Source: Propionibacterium sp.
GTDB lineage: Bacteria; Actinomycetota; Actinomycetes; Propionibacteriales; Propionibacteriaceae
Direction of reading: 5' to 3'
NCBI GenBank assembly: GCA_022837595.1
Contig: JALHFX010000032.1
Span: 1 to 56,014 of the forward strand
Length of the DNA: 56,014 bases
Shown: positions 43,398 through 51,308 of the stretch, piece by piece
Layout: each line of letters opens with the position of its first letter
How positions within the stretch are numbered: the stretch's first letter is position 1
The notes under the pieces: model-generated
What the model was told of the DNA's origin: nothing
The model's input: the letters and a program-made list of their open reading frames with translations, nothing else
The model's database searches: none
Program-made: the position numbers and the translations under genes

Positions 43398-44189
43398 TCA
43401 CTCCTCGTGCCAGGCTACCGACGCATAACCGACCACCCGGCCGCGGTCGCCAGCGGTGTCACCTGAGTTGCAGGCGCCCAAGAGTGTCGGCTGCAGCGCG
43501 CGCCGCCGAGCCACTTCCAGCAGGCCGTTCAGCGGATAAGCGCCGCAAGCACGGTGAGTACTGATCATCGGTCGGCGGGCCAGGATCTCGGCGATCGTCT
43601 GTTCGTCCAGACGTTTCGCTTCGTCATAGCTGTGGTAGTGGGACAAATCGGAGCTGATCACGATGAGGGTATCCGTATCACCCCAGCAGGCCTCGAGCAC
43701 GTTGGCGACCGTGTCCGGAGCGACATCGCCGACCACCAGAGGAACCACGGTGAAGTCGCTGAGCAGCCGTTGCAGGAAGGGCAGTTGCACCTCGACGCAG
43801 TGCTCCTCGGCATGCACGTCGGGACGTGTGATAACGCCAGGCATCGCGTCGATTAGCTCGCAGAGCTCAGTGTCAAGCGGGATGGTGCCCAATGGGGTGG
43901 CCATGGCATCGACACCGGGTAGTGCGATGCCACGGATACCGACCCGGTGCGCCGGACCCGCCACGACGACGCGGGTGATCGGGTGCGCGTCCACCTGCAA
44001 AGACGCGTAACCCAGCGCTGCGATCGCACCTGAATAGATATAACCTGCGTGCGGACTGATCAGGGCCTTAGGCGGACGAGCGAGTTCGTTGGGGCGCGCA
44101 TCGTCCAATAGCTGATCGACCATGGACGCCAACGCGTGTGGATCGGCTGGGTAGAAGAAGCCGGCAACGGCGGGAGATCGGGTCGACAT
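43398..44189 (-). CDS. amrB: AmmeMemoRadiSam system protein B (MEMO1-like)
   Basis: A 263-residue MEMO family protein, related to extradiol dioxygenases such as LigB. The putative metal/active-site residues are visible in SPHAGYIYSGA, GPAHRVGIRG, SSDLSHYHSYDE and RACGAYPLNG. Human MEMO1 binds metal at the matching site. It is the first gene of the trio and lies 62 bp downstream of the thioredoxin gene that ends the iron cluster, on the same strand. Confidence 0.94.
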   Translation of the reverse strand: MSTRSPAVAGFFYPADPHALASMVDQLLDDARPNELARPPKALISPHAGYIYSGAIAALGYASLQVDAHPITRVVVAGPAHRVGIRGIALPGVDAMATPLGTIPLDTELCELIDAMPGVITRPDVHAEEHCVEVQLPFLQRLLSDFTVVPLVVGDVAPDTVANVLEACWGDTDTLIVISSDLSHYHSYDEAKRLDEQTIAEILARRPMISTHRACGAYPLNGLLEVARRRALQPTLLGACNSGDTAGDRGRVVGYASVAWHEE

Positions 44190-44251
44190 AAGACTCCACT
44201 TCGTCGGGAATCGTCTCTTGATTGTTCCAGCCTAGTCGGCGGTGCAGAGTG

Positions 44252-44677
44252 TCACCCGAGATTGTTGCTGACCCAGGCCTTCAGCGCGGCCGCGGACGGT
44301 GCGCCCACCTGGCGAGCCACTGTCTGGCCGTTGCGCATCATCAGCATCGTCGGGATGGATCTTGCGTCGAAACGCTGCGCGAGTTGCGGAGAGTTGTCGA
44401 CATTGACCTTGACCAGTTTGACCTTGCCTACATGCTCGTTGGCCGCTGCTTCAAGAACTGGCCCGACCTGGCGGCAAGGCCCGCACCACGGAGCCCAAAG
44501 ATCGACCAAGACACTCATCTTCGAGCTGTCTGCGACCTCGTCGAAGTTCAGGTCATCGGCGACAACGACCCACGGTAATGGTTGCTTGCAATTGGCACAC
44601 TTGGGTATCCCGGAAGCGACCGCAGGCACCCTGTTGCGCGTCCCACAGGAAGGGCAAACCACGACATTATTAGCCAT
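44252..44677 (-). CDS. trxC: Thioredoxin 2-like protein with N-terminal zinc ribbon
   Basis: A 141-residue TrxC-type thioredoxin. A zinc ribbon comes first (Cys8, Cys11, Cys27, Cys30 in CPSCG...CANCKQP), then the thioredoxin fold with WAPWCGPC (redox Cys65 and Cys68) and the cis-Pro stretch SIPTML. The frame extends 20 codons upstream through a palindrome, but the ATG at 44677 gives the standard start. No signal peptide, so it is cytoplasmic. It closes the iron operon, as thioredoxin-like genes do in Campylobacter P19 loci, though those are exported. Confidence 0.9.
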   Translation of the reverse strand: MANNVVVCPSCGTRNRVPAVASGIPKCANCKQPLPWVVVADDLNFDEVADSSKMSVLVDLWAPWCGPCRQVGPVLEAAANEHVGKVKLVKVNVDNSPQLAQRFDARSIPTMLMMRNGQTVARQVGAPSAAALKAWVSNNLG

Positions 44678-44698
44678 GAGCCCATGGTAGTCGTCGTC

Positions 44699-44780
44699 AA
44701 CACCCGTCAGTGCTCCCCAGTCCACCTTCAGCGACACGAATCAGGTTCTGGGAGCCGACTGGGGAGCACTGACGGGTGTT
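44699..44780. terminator. Long inverted repeat between apbE and trxC
   Basis: A perfect 24-bp inverted repeat (44699-44722 with 44757-44780) with a 34-base loop. Its right arm reaches the apbE stop codon; the left arm ends 22 bp before the trxC start. It could form a strong stem in the transcript and lower trxC expression relative to apbE. A T-tract is missing, so a simple terminator is not certain; it may also be a small mobile palindrome. Confidence 0.65.
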
Positions 44781-45632
44781 ACGGCCTTTGCACGGCGAGC
44801 CAGTCCTGGACTCCAGGGGTCGCGTTGATCTTCAGCCGGGGGCTGGCCAGCACCCGGCCGTCAACCGTCATGAAGATCGTGTCGAATTCGGGGTGAGCTT
44901 GATCGAGCAGCAGCGCCTTGTCCAGGCCCATCGCCAAGAAGGCAGTGGAGAAGGCCTCGCAAACCATACCGTCCGTCGTCCTGACCTGATGCGAGTGCCG
45001 GGGTCGGCAGAGACCGATAGCGACCCGGACTCCAGCGTCATCGTCCCGAAGTTCTCCCAACCCTGCCACGGACTGGCAAGACCGATCGTCGCCGGCTCGC
45101 CCGCGGACGCCATTGATGAACCGCCCAGAGATATCAGCAGATCCGTGGCGCCGAACCTAACCGCGAGATCGCGTAACTGGTCTGCCGCGTACCCTTTGGC
45201 GATCGCGCCCAGGTCAACCGAACCGCGTGCGGCGTCCACCAACCTCGCGCGAGCTCCCGATGCTGCCGCGATCACTTCGATACCGCCGGTTGCCCCGGTA
45301 AGATCCGGCACGGCGTCCATGAATCCGGTGGCCAGCTGCTCCCATGCGCGGGCCTGGGCACCTAACAGAGCCGTGAAATATCCCGACGTGGCGCCCTCGA
45401 GTTCGCTGGCCGCGGCCAGAACTGTCGCAGCGTCGGCCGAAACGGCCCGCCAGTGATCGTCGAGTGCCGAGATCTCGGAGTCATTACGGAAGCGGGTGAG
45501 TCGGCGTTCGATCTCGTCGGCTCTGGCTGCCAGCGGCCGGCCGATGTCGAGGCCGGCCGGGCTCCACGATGCGTAACCGAGAGTGCCCATCGTGTGGAAT
45601 GTGAAGCTCGCGGCGGCGCGACTGACAGACAT
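44779..45632 (-). pseudogene. ApbE-like FAD:protein FMN transferase, frameshifted
   Basis: ApbE moves FMN onto a Ser/Thr of exported flavoproteins. The first part (45632 to about 45000) shows HTMGTLGYASW, then GSVDLGAIAKGYAADQLRD and LISLGGSSMASAGEPATIGLASP, all ApbE marks. The C-terminal part (SHQVRTTDGMV, CEAFSTAFLAMGLDKALLL) is in another frame. A single missing base near 44995-45003, by a GGGG run, would join them as SADPG-HSHQV. The family's HIIDPRTG loop is not evident; EAFST may stand for the DAxxT metal site. It starts directly at the stop of the FMN-binding gene. Confidence 0.75.
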
Positions 45633-46073
45633 CTAGGCGGCGTTGGCTATCGCGTCGTCGATGGCGGATCTGAACAAACGGTACGACAGCGAGCCGCCGG
45701 CAACCGCTTCGACCTGAGTTTGGTCGCCGACCTCGATGAACTCCGAGACGTATTGCTTTTCGGCTGCGATCGCATTCTGGGCTCGCTGATAGAACTCCTG
45801 GTCGGCTGGCTTCCCGTTCGAGCCGAGCCCATAGCTCTCATCATGTGGGGTGCCATCGGGGTCGTACATGACGAAGCTCGCGTCGACGATGTCCCCGTCC
45901 GACACGACGAAGTTCACGATTCCATAGGTGCCATCGGACTCGATCGAGCTTTGCCCGGTGTAGTCACCATCCGGAAGTGTGTTGGCTGGCTGGGAGTTTC
46001 CGCCGCACCCGCTCAGCACCAACGTCCCGACCAACCCGGCCAAGATCAGACCGGCGTCGTTCTTACGCATCAT
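45633..46073 (-). CDS. FMN-binding domain lipoprotein
   Basis: A 146-residue exported protein. The lipobox LVLSGC places lipidated Cys23 outside the membrane. The FMN-binding fold follows (DGDYTGQSS, NFVVSDGDIVDASFVMYDPDG). In the flavin-attachment loop, usually SGAT or SGAS, it reads AVAGGSLS with Ser128 as possible acceptor. ApbE, its modifying enzyme, is the next gene. Its start overlaps the stop of the ABC ATPase (TGATG). It may pass electrons to iron outside the cell membrane; this is inference from context. Confidence 0.8.
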   Translation of the reverse strand: MMRKNDAGLILAGLVGTLVLSGCGGNSQPANTLPDGDYTGQSSIESDGTYGIVNFVVSDGDIVDASFVMYDPDGTPHDESYGLGSNGKPADQEFYQRAQNAIAAEKQYVSEFIEVGDQTQVEAVAGGSLSYRLFRSAIDDAIANAA

Positions 46074-46828
46074 CAGCCCTCCACGTTCTGCGGCTTACCC
46101 TTGGTTGGAGTGCTCGCCAGGTCGAAGACCTCTCGAGCGATCCGACCGTGTTCGAGAATGATCTGGCGCTGCCCCTGCGCGGCCACCTCAGCGTCGTGCG
46201 TCACGACGATCAGTGTCGTCCCGGCATCATGCAACTGATGGAAGAAATCGATGACAATTCTTTCGTTGACCTCGTCCAGGTTGCCGGTGGGTTCGTCGGC
46301 CAGGATGACATCAGGATGATTGATCAATGCGCGGGCAACGCAGACACGTTGCTGTTCGCCGCCGGATAGTTCGCGCGGCAGATGGGTGGCTCGATCAGCC
46401 ATTCCGACGCGCTCGAGCGCCGCCAGAGCTTCCCCCTCATCGGGGATCGAGTGGTAGTACTGGGCAAGCATCACATTCTCGACCGCGGTCAGGTGTTGGA
46501 CGAGGTGGAATTGCTGGAAGACCAACCCGATCTTCATCCGCCGCACATTGGCCAATTCAGGCTCGCCCATCTTGTCGAGCCGTTCCCCCTCGAGCAGGAC
46601 GATGCCCTCGGTCGGGCTGTCCATACAACCGAGAATGTTCATCAGCGTCGACTTGCCTGAACCTGATGGGCCGACGATCGACAGCCACTCGCCCGCGGCA
46701 ATATCCAAGGTCACGTTGTCCAGCGCAGCCAGGTCACCATAGCGACGGCTGACCTGCTGCACCGAGTAGATCGGCTCAGCGCCGTTGCCCAAAATGCGCG
46801 AATCCCACGAAGTCTGGGTCATTGTCAT
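46073..46828 (-). CDS. ABC transporter ATPase of the iron cluster (MacB/LolD type)
   Basis: A 251-residue ABC ATPase. Walker A GPSGSGKST, signature LSGGEQQRV and Walker B VILADEPTGNLD are intact. The FQQFHLVQHLTAVENVML stretch is typical of the LolD/MacB class that works with FtsX-like permeases. It overlaps the upstream permease gene by 4 bp. In Campylobacter and in E. coli Fet-type loci an equivalent ATPase stands with P19 and FTR1. Confidence 0.92.
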   Translation of the reverse strand: MTMTQTSWDSRILGNGAEPIYSVQQVSRRYGDLAALDNVTLDIAAGEWLSIVGPSGSGKSTLMNILGCMDSPTEGIVLLEGERLDKMGEPELANVRRMKIGLVFQQFHLVQHLTAVENVMLAQYYHSIPDEGEALAALERVGMADRATHLPRELSGGEQQRVCVARALINHPDVILADEPTGNLDEVNERIVIDFFHQLHDAGTTLIVVTHDAEVAAQGQRQIILEHGRIAREVFDLASTPTKGKPQNVEG

Positions 46829-47955
46829 TCTCCACCTAACACATCGACGGGATTGATCTTTGAGATCCGGCGGACCGGGAGCAGGCTACCCACCACTGCG
46901 ATGATCACCGAACAGATCATGGTCAGCGGTACGACCCACCAATTGACGTTCAGCTGCACGGCGAATGCGCGCTGCGAAATGAAGTCGGCAATCCAGATCC
47001 CAGCCCCCGCACCAACCAGACCGCCGAGCAGGCCGAGCAGCACCGACTCACCAATGAACTCCCGCGTGATCTCCTTGGAGAGCGCCCCGAGGGCCTTTTT
47101 CAGGCCGATCTCACGGCTGCGCTCCGAGACCACGGCGTTCAACGTCGCCGTGATCGAGATCAGGGTGAGCAAGATGATGATCACGCTGACGATCCAGATC
47201 AGGGTCTGCAAGGTCTGCGTGATACCGGTCTGAGTCTGGCTGATTCTACGCACGACCTCGGCATCCATCCCTGAATCGCTGCTGTTGACCGCTTCGGCCA
47301 GCGAGCTCAAGGTTGTTGCGTCACCAGAGATCGAATACTCGATGATGCTGAACTCGCCGGCGGTTCCGGTGAACTCGCTGAGGGTGTCAAGACTCATCAC
47401 CACCAGATCGTCCTCGGCGCCTCCGGTGCGCAGGATCCCACTGACGGTCAGCTGCTTCGCGGTGCCCTCGGCCTTGGTCGGCTCGGTGAGACCGACCTTC
47501 TTGCCGACAGCGAAGCGGTAGGTCTCTGCGAGGTTCTCCCCCACCAGGATCTCGTCGGCTGCGGTGGGCAACTCGCCGTCGATCTCCCAGTACGGACGCA
47601 CAGCGTGAGCATCGCCCAGCATGGTGCCCATCACGGTCAGTCCCTGCATGTTGTAGAGCAGATTCGTGTACTGGTACGGCGCACGCCCCTGCGCGGAACT
47701 GCCGACTATCGAGTCGGCTATCGCAACCTGGTCAGCACTCAGCGGCTGCGAGCCCTCGGGCACGACGACGAAGTTGGCACCGTAGGAGCGCAATTCATTA
47801 CTCATTTGCGCCGGTACCGTATAGGCCACTAGCCCCAACCCGGACAGGGTCGCAGCGCCGACCGCGACCGACAGGGAGGCGATGATCACCCGCGAGAGGC
47901 GATGCCAGAATGACTGCGTGATCATCCGCAGATACATCTTGCGATGGTTGTTCAT
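46825..47955 (-). CDS. FtsX-like ABC permease of the iron cluster (second)
   Basis: A 376-residue membrane protein with the MacB/FtsX layout: one helix near the N-terminus (about 20-40), a large external domain (about 45-240) and three C-terminal helices (about 250-275, 295-325 and 340-362). SERSREIGLKKALGA is the conserved cytoplasmic loop. It ends RRISKINPVDVLGGE. It pairs with the other permease (47960-49228), 4 bp upstream, and with the ATPase that overlaps its end. Confidence 0.9.
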   Translation of the reverse strand: MNNHRKMYLRMITQSFWHRLSRVIIASLSVAVGAATLSGLGLVAYTVPAQMSNELRSYGANFVVVPEGSQPLSADQVAIADSIVGSSAQGRAPYQYTNLLYNMQGLTVMGTMLGDAHAVRPYWEIDGELPTAADEILVGENLAETYRFAVGKKVGLTEPTKAEGTAKQLTVSGILRTGGAEDDLVVMSLDTLSEFTGTAGEFSIIEYSISGDATTLSSLAEAVNSSDSGMDAEVVRRISQTQTGITQTLQTLIWIVSVIIILLTLISITATLNAVVSERSREIGLKKALGALSKEITREFIGESVLLGLLGGLVGAGAGIWIADFISQRAFAVQLNVNWWVVPLTMICSVIIAVVGSLLPVRRISKINPVDVLGGE

Positions 47956-47959
47956 CTGA

Positions 47960-49228
47960 TCACCTCCCGTGTAGGACTTGGGCCGGTTTCAGCCTCAGCA
48001 GATATCTCATCGACGGCAGGCAGCCGACCACGACGGTGAGCAGAATCACCAGTGCCATCAGCGGCGGGACGATCGGCCGGATCGCGATACCGGAGCCGAA
48101 AACCAGATGCCCCACCAGCTGAGCCAAACCAACCCCCAAGCCGAAACCAACAACACCACCGACCAGGGCGACGATGATCGTCTCGGTCAAGATCAGCCCG
48201 ACGATCGATTTATTGCGGGCGCCCAGCGCTTTCATCAAGCCCACTTCTTTCGAACGCTCCATCACCGATGCGGTGACCAGATTCGCGATGCCCAAAGCTG
48301 CGGCAACCATCGCGAAGATCGCCACCACCGACATGATGAGCTGGGTTTTACCGAGGATGACGCCCTCGGTATCGGCGACTTGACGGACTGCCTTGGCTGA
48401 GGCGTTCGTCATTGCTTCCTCGATCTGATAGGCGATCGCGCTGACATATGCGGTGCAGTACCACGTCTCCCACTCCTCGATCGACAGGGTCGCCGGATTG
48501 CGTGCGGCCCGTTCGGCGAGCTCGTTGTTGGGCGTGGTGATCGCACGCACCTCGATGCGTCCAACCTCACCGGGACGCGCAGCCAGCTCTTGGGCCGTCG
48601 CGAGTGGCGCGAAGAGTTGTCTATCCTCGTCCGAACCCGATCGGAAGACTCCCGAGATGGTCGCCTCCAGATCGTCGTTCGCAGTGGTCAAACGTACGGT
48701 GTCGCCCGGCTGCCAGCCGAGTTGCGTGGCCAGCCTCGCACCGACCATCACCTGGTCGTCAGAGTTCGGCCACGAGCCGCTGATCTCCCACCAATCACGC
48801 AAGTTGTCGATGCCGGTGGTCACCGGTTCACCGGTCGGCGTGGTCATCGAGTGATCGAACCAGGTCCCTACGACGGGCACCTCATGATCGCCGGAGGTCG
48901 CGGTCACGTCCAAGAAGGGCGCAAAGTCCTCGATGTTATGCCCCCAGAAGATCGTCTTGAGGTTGGGTACTTCGTCCTCGCGTAGCGAACCACTGTTGAG
49001 CGTCGAATCAGCTTCGTACATTTCGGAGACGATGGAAGCACCCTGCGGCAGCACCTGAATATTCGCGCCGACCGATCCCAACTCGGCCTGCACCTTGTCG
49101 CTGACATCCAGCATGACCGCCAGCATGGAGGTCGTCAGACATGAACCAAGCATGATGGTGACCGCGATCATCAGGCGCTTGCTCACCTGACGCCGCAATG
49201 CACGACTGATCATTCGCCAGAAGAACAT
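47960..49228 (-). CDS. FtsX-like ABC permease of the iron cluster (first)
   Basis: A 422-residue permease with the same plan as its partner. The N-terminal helix is at about 18-42, the external domain at about 45-290 and three helices follow. The loop MERSKEVGLMKALGARN is conserved. The external part contains the Cys in ETWYCTAYVSAIAYQ, which is seen in permeases of P19 loci and could touch the cargo or a redox partner. Lies 6 bp after the DUF2318 gene. Confidence 0.9.
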   Translation of the reverse strand: MFFWRMISRALRRQVSKRLMIAVTIMLGSCLTTSMLAVMLDVSDKVQAELGSVGANIQVLPQGASIVSEMYEADSTLNSGSLREDEVPNLKTIFWGHNIEDFAPFLDVTATSGDHEVPVVGTWFDHSMTTPTGEPVTTGIDNLRDWWEISGSWPNSDDQVMVGARLATQLGWQPGDTVRLTTANDDLEATISGVFRSGSDEDRQLFAPLATAQELAARPGEVGRIEVRAITTPNNELAERAARNPATLSIEEWETWYCTAYVSAIAYQIEEAMTNASAKAVRQVADTEGVILGKTQLIMSVVAIFAMVAAALGIANLVTASVMERSKEVGLMKALGARNKSIVGLILTETIIVALVGGVVGFGLGVGLAQLVGHLVFGSGIAIRPIVPPLMALVILLTVVVGCLPSMRYLLRLKPAQVLHGR

Positions 49229-49234
49229 CTGCCG

Positions 49235-50500
49235 CTACCTTTTGAAGACCGATGCGTGGCTTTCAAGTTCGGCCACCGAGAAGTCCACGGTGTCTGCCGT
49301 CACTTGATAAGCAATCGGAATGGGGTTGCAGCCGCCTTCGAAACCGATGGTTTGAATGTTCATCATGACTCCGCAACGGGCGCAGATGACCTTACCCTTG
49401 TCCTCGTAATAACCTGAGGGGCCACAGATCTCGCATGCATCCAGGCCGGTACCGAACGCGATCTCGTTCTTCTTGATCGCAAGGAACCTCACCTCGGTGC
49501 CATCGGAAGTGTCATAGGCAAATCGGTGTAGATGGCCGTCGCTGACTAACTCGCGAGAGACTTTCACGTAGTCGCCCTCGACAACCGTGGGCTCCAGGGG
49601 CGACAGCTCCGGCACGTATTCCGCGCGCCGTTTGCCTTCGGTCAAGGTGGCGGCGAAGACCACACCGCTGGCGACCGAGAGCGCCATGAACTTACGCCGG
49701 GAAATCTGGCCGGCCTTGTGCAGCCGCACCTGTGCGGGATTGACGAGGTTGCCACGCGGATGCGTCCACACCGCAACGATGCCCGGAATCGCGATCAGAA
49801 TCGCTAGCCAAAGCTGGGTCGTGGCCTCATGTTCCTGAATCCACAGCACCCAGTTGAAGATGGTTTTGCTTCTGGGCACCATCCGTCGGGTGGCGAACTG
49901 TTGGTACAGCAGGATCGCTCGTGGCGCGATCATCGCGATGAAGACGATGCTGGTGATGGCTGTGCGCACGAACCACGGGACCCGAGCTGCAGAAACCACG
50001 TATCCCCAGGACGCGACGATAACCAGCACGGTGCCGAGAACGTAGCCGGCCAGCCGCAACAGGCTCTCACTTTCCGCGAGGCTCGACCCCATCGGCACGA
50101 TCGCGTCGATATTGAAGAAATAGGTGAACCCGTAGAAGATCGAGGTGGTCAGTACGCCCGCCAACGCGCTGATCGTCACGAAGCGGTGATGCCAGTTCTG
50201 CTCGATGTCGTGCAGATCACGATCGCGGAAGATCCAGACCGCTACCAAGAAGACGACGACGGCGAGGAACATTACCGGGCCGACGATCGCATTGAATGTC
50301 GGCACATTGATGACGGTGGTGTTGAGGCGCAGCCAAGCGATCAGTGCAGCGATGACCAGCCCGGTCAAGGCGACGATCCAGGTGATGCGCGCCAGCGTCC
50401 GGCGTTCTCGGGGTGAATACGCTCTGCTGGCAAGCAGGATCGAGACCGCAAGACATAGCGGTAACGCACTTTGAACGGATATGACGAACAATTTCAGCAT
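49235..50500 (-). CDS. Fe-S-containing membrane protein with DUF2318
   Basis: A 421-residue protein. The first half (about 1-265) has eight hydrophobic segments. After a twin-Arg-like stretch (ISRRKFMALSVASGV) the external C-terminal DUF2318 domain follows with CEICGPSGYYEDKGKVICARCGV, GGCNP and HRFAY. The Cys pairs may bind an Fe-S or other metal centre. Homologues stand in P19/FTR1 iron loci and may pass electrons across the membrane. An iron box lies about 90-110 bp upstream. Confidence 0.88.
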   Translation of the reverse strand: MLKLFVISVQSALPLCLAVSILLASRAYSPRERRTLARITWIVALTGLVIAALIAWLRLNTTVINVPTFNAIVGPVMFLAVVVFLVAVWIFRDRDLHDIEQNWHHRFVTISALAGVLTTSIFYGFTYFFNIDAIVPMGSSLAESESLLRLAGYVLGTVLVIVASWGYVVSAARVPWFVRTAITSIVFIAMIAPRAILLYQQFATRRMVPRSKTIFNWVLWIQEHEATTQLWLAILIAIPGIVAVWTHPRGNLVNPAQVRLHKAGQISRRKFMALSVASGVVFAATLTEGKRRAEYVPELSPLEPTVVEGDYVKVSRELVSDGHLHRFAYDTSDGTEVRFLAIKKNEIAFGTGLDACEICGPSGYYEDKGKVICARCGVMMNIQTIGFEGGCNPIPIAYQVTADTVDFSVAELESHASVFKR

Positions 50501-50590
50501 GGTCTGACGTTCAGTCCACCTTCAGTAGCAGAACTCCGGGTGCGTCCACCCGATACGGACGAGAGCGGCCCTTCCAGGATTTTCACCCTG

Positions 50591-50609
50591 AAAGGCTAGC
50601 CTAACCGCT
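50591..50609. promoter_or_regulatory. IdeR/DtxR-type iron box before the DUF2318 gene
   Basis: AAAGGCTAGCCTAACCGCT matches 13 of 19 bases of the TTAGGTTAGCCTAACCTAA consensus, with the centre AGG-TAGCCTAACC intact. It sits in the 169-bp gap between the P19 and DUF2318 genes and could drive a second iron-regulated transcript. Confidence 0.6.
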
Positions 50610-50669
50610 CATGAGAGCAGCTAAGCCGCCGGGGTGACGGCGGCCGGAGCTGCCCACACGGCTATGGGA

Positions 50670-51308
50670 TCAGATGAGTTGGCCGTCCCACTGCCAGTTC
50701 TGGAACTCGAAGGTCAGCGGCTCGACCCAGAAACGTCCCTGGACGCCGGAAGAATCCTTGCCGGTGTGCAACATGAACTGATCGGCCGGAGAGGCCACAG
50801 TGACGATGACGTCGTAGTTGCCGGGAGCGAGCTTGATGTTGTTGCCGTAGTGCGGGCCGTCCGCGGCGATCATCGGCATCATGGTGCCGAGATCGGTGAC
50901 CTGACCGGTGTCCACGTTCACGGCCTCAGCAGAGATATCGAGATAGGGCATGAACTGGTCGGGCTCGTATCCCCACTCGGTCGCCTTCTCGTTGGTCACG
51001 ACATCGACCTCAAAATGCATATCCGACTCGGCGGCGGGCGGCATCGCCATTGAGCCATGCTCCATGTCGACCGCCTGGAAGTAGACCAAATCGATGGTCA
51101 GTGCATCGTTGGTCTGCGGGCCGGAATCGCCGACGGGCAACTCATTGATACCGGCAGTGTCCTTCGTCGGCACGGAGGTGGCTTCGGCAGTAGCCGTGCT
51201 ATCGCCGGCGGTGCTGGTATCACTGCCGCAGGCGGCCAGCGTGAACGCCAGGCCGATCGCCGCGACGAGAGCCAGGGGCTTCTTGTTCACCTTTTGGTTT
51301 CCTTTCAT
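50670..51308 (-). CDS. P19-type iron-binding lipoprotein
   Basis: A 212-residue exported protein of the P19/FetP family. The lipobox LAAC gives lipidated Cys27; a Ser/Thr-rich linker follows. The metal site residues of P19 can be placed in DMEHGSMAMPP and DMHFEVDVV (Met and His) and in HYGNNIKLAPG. Campylobacter P19 binds copper and iron and is required for iron uptake when iron is scarce. It overlaps the FTR1 gene by 4 bp, so the pair is translated together. Confidence 0.92.
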   Translation of the reverse strand: MKGNQKVNKKPLALVAAIGLAFTLAACGSDTSTAGDSTATAEATSVPTKDTAGINELPVGDSGPQTNDALTIDLVYFQAVDMEHGSMAMPPAAESDMHFEVDVVTNEKATEWGYEPDQFMPYLDISAEAVNVDTGQVTDLGTMMPMIAADGPHYGNNIKLAPGNYDVIVTVASPADQFMLHTGKDSSGVQGRFWVEPLTFEFQNWQWDGQLI

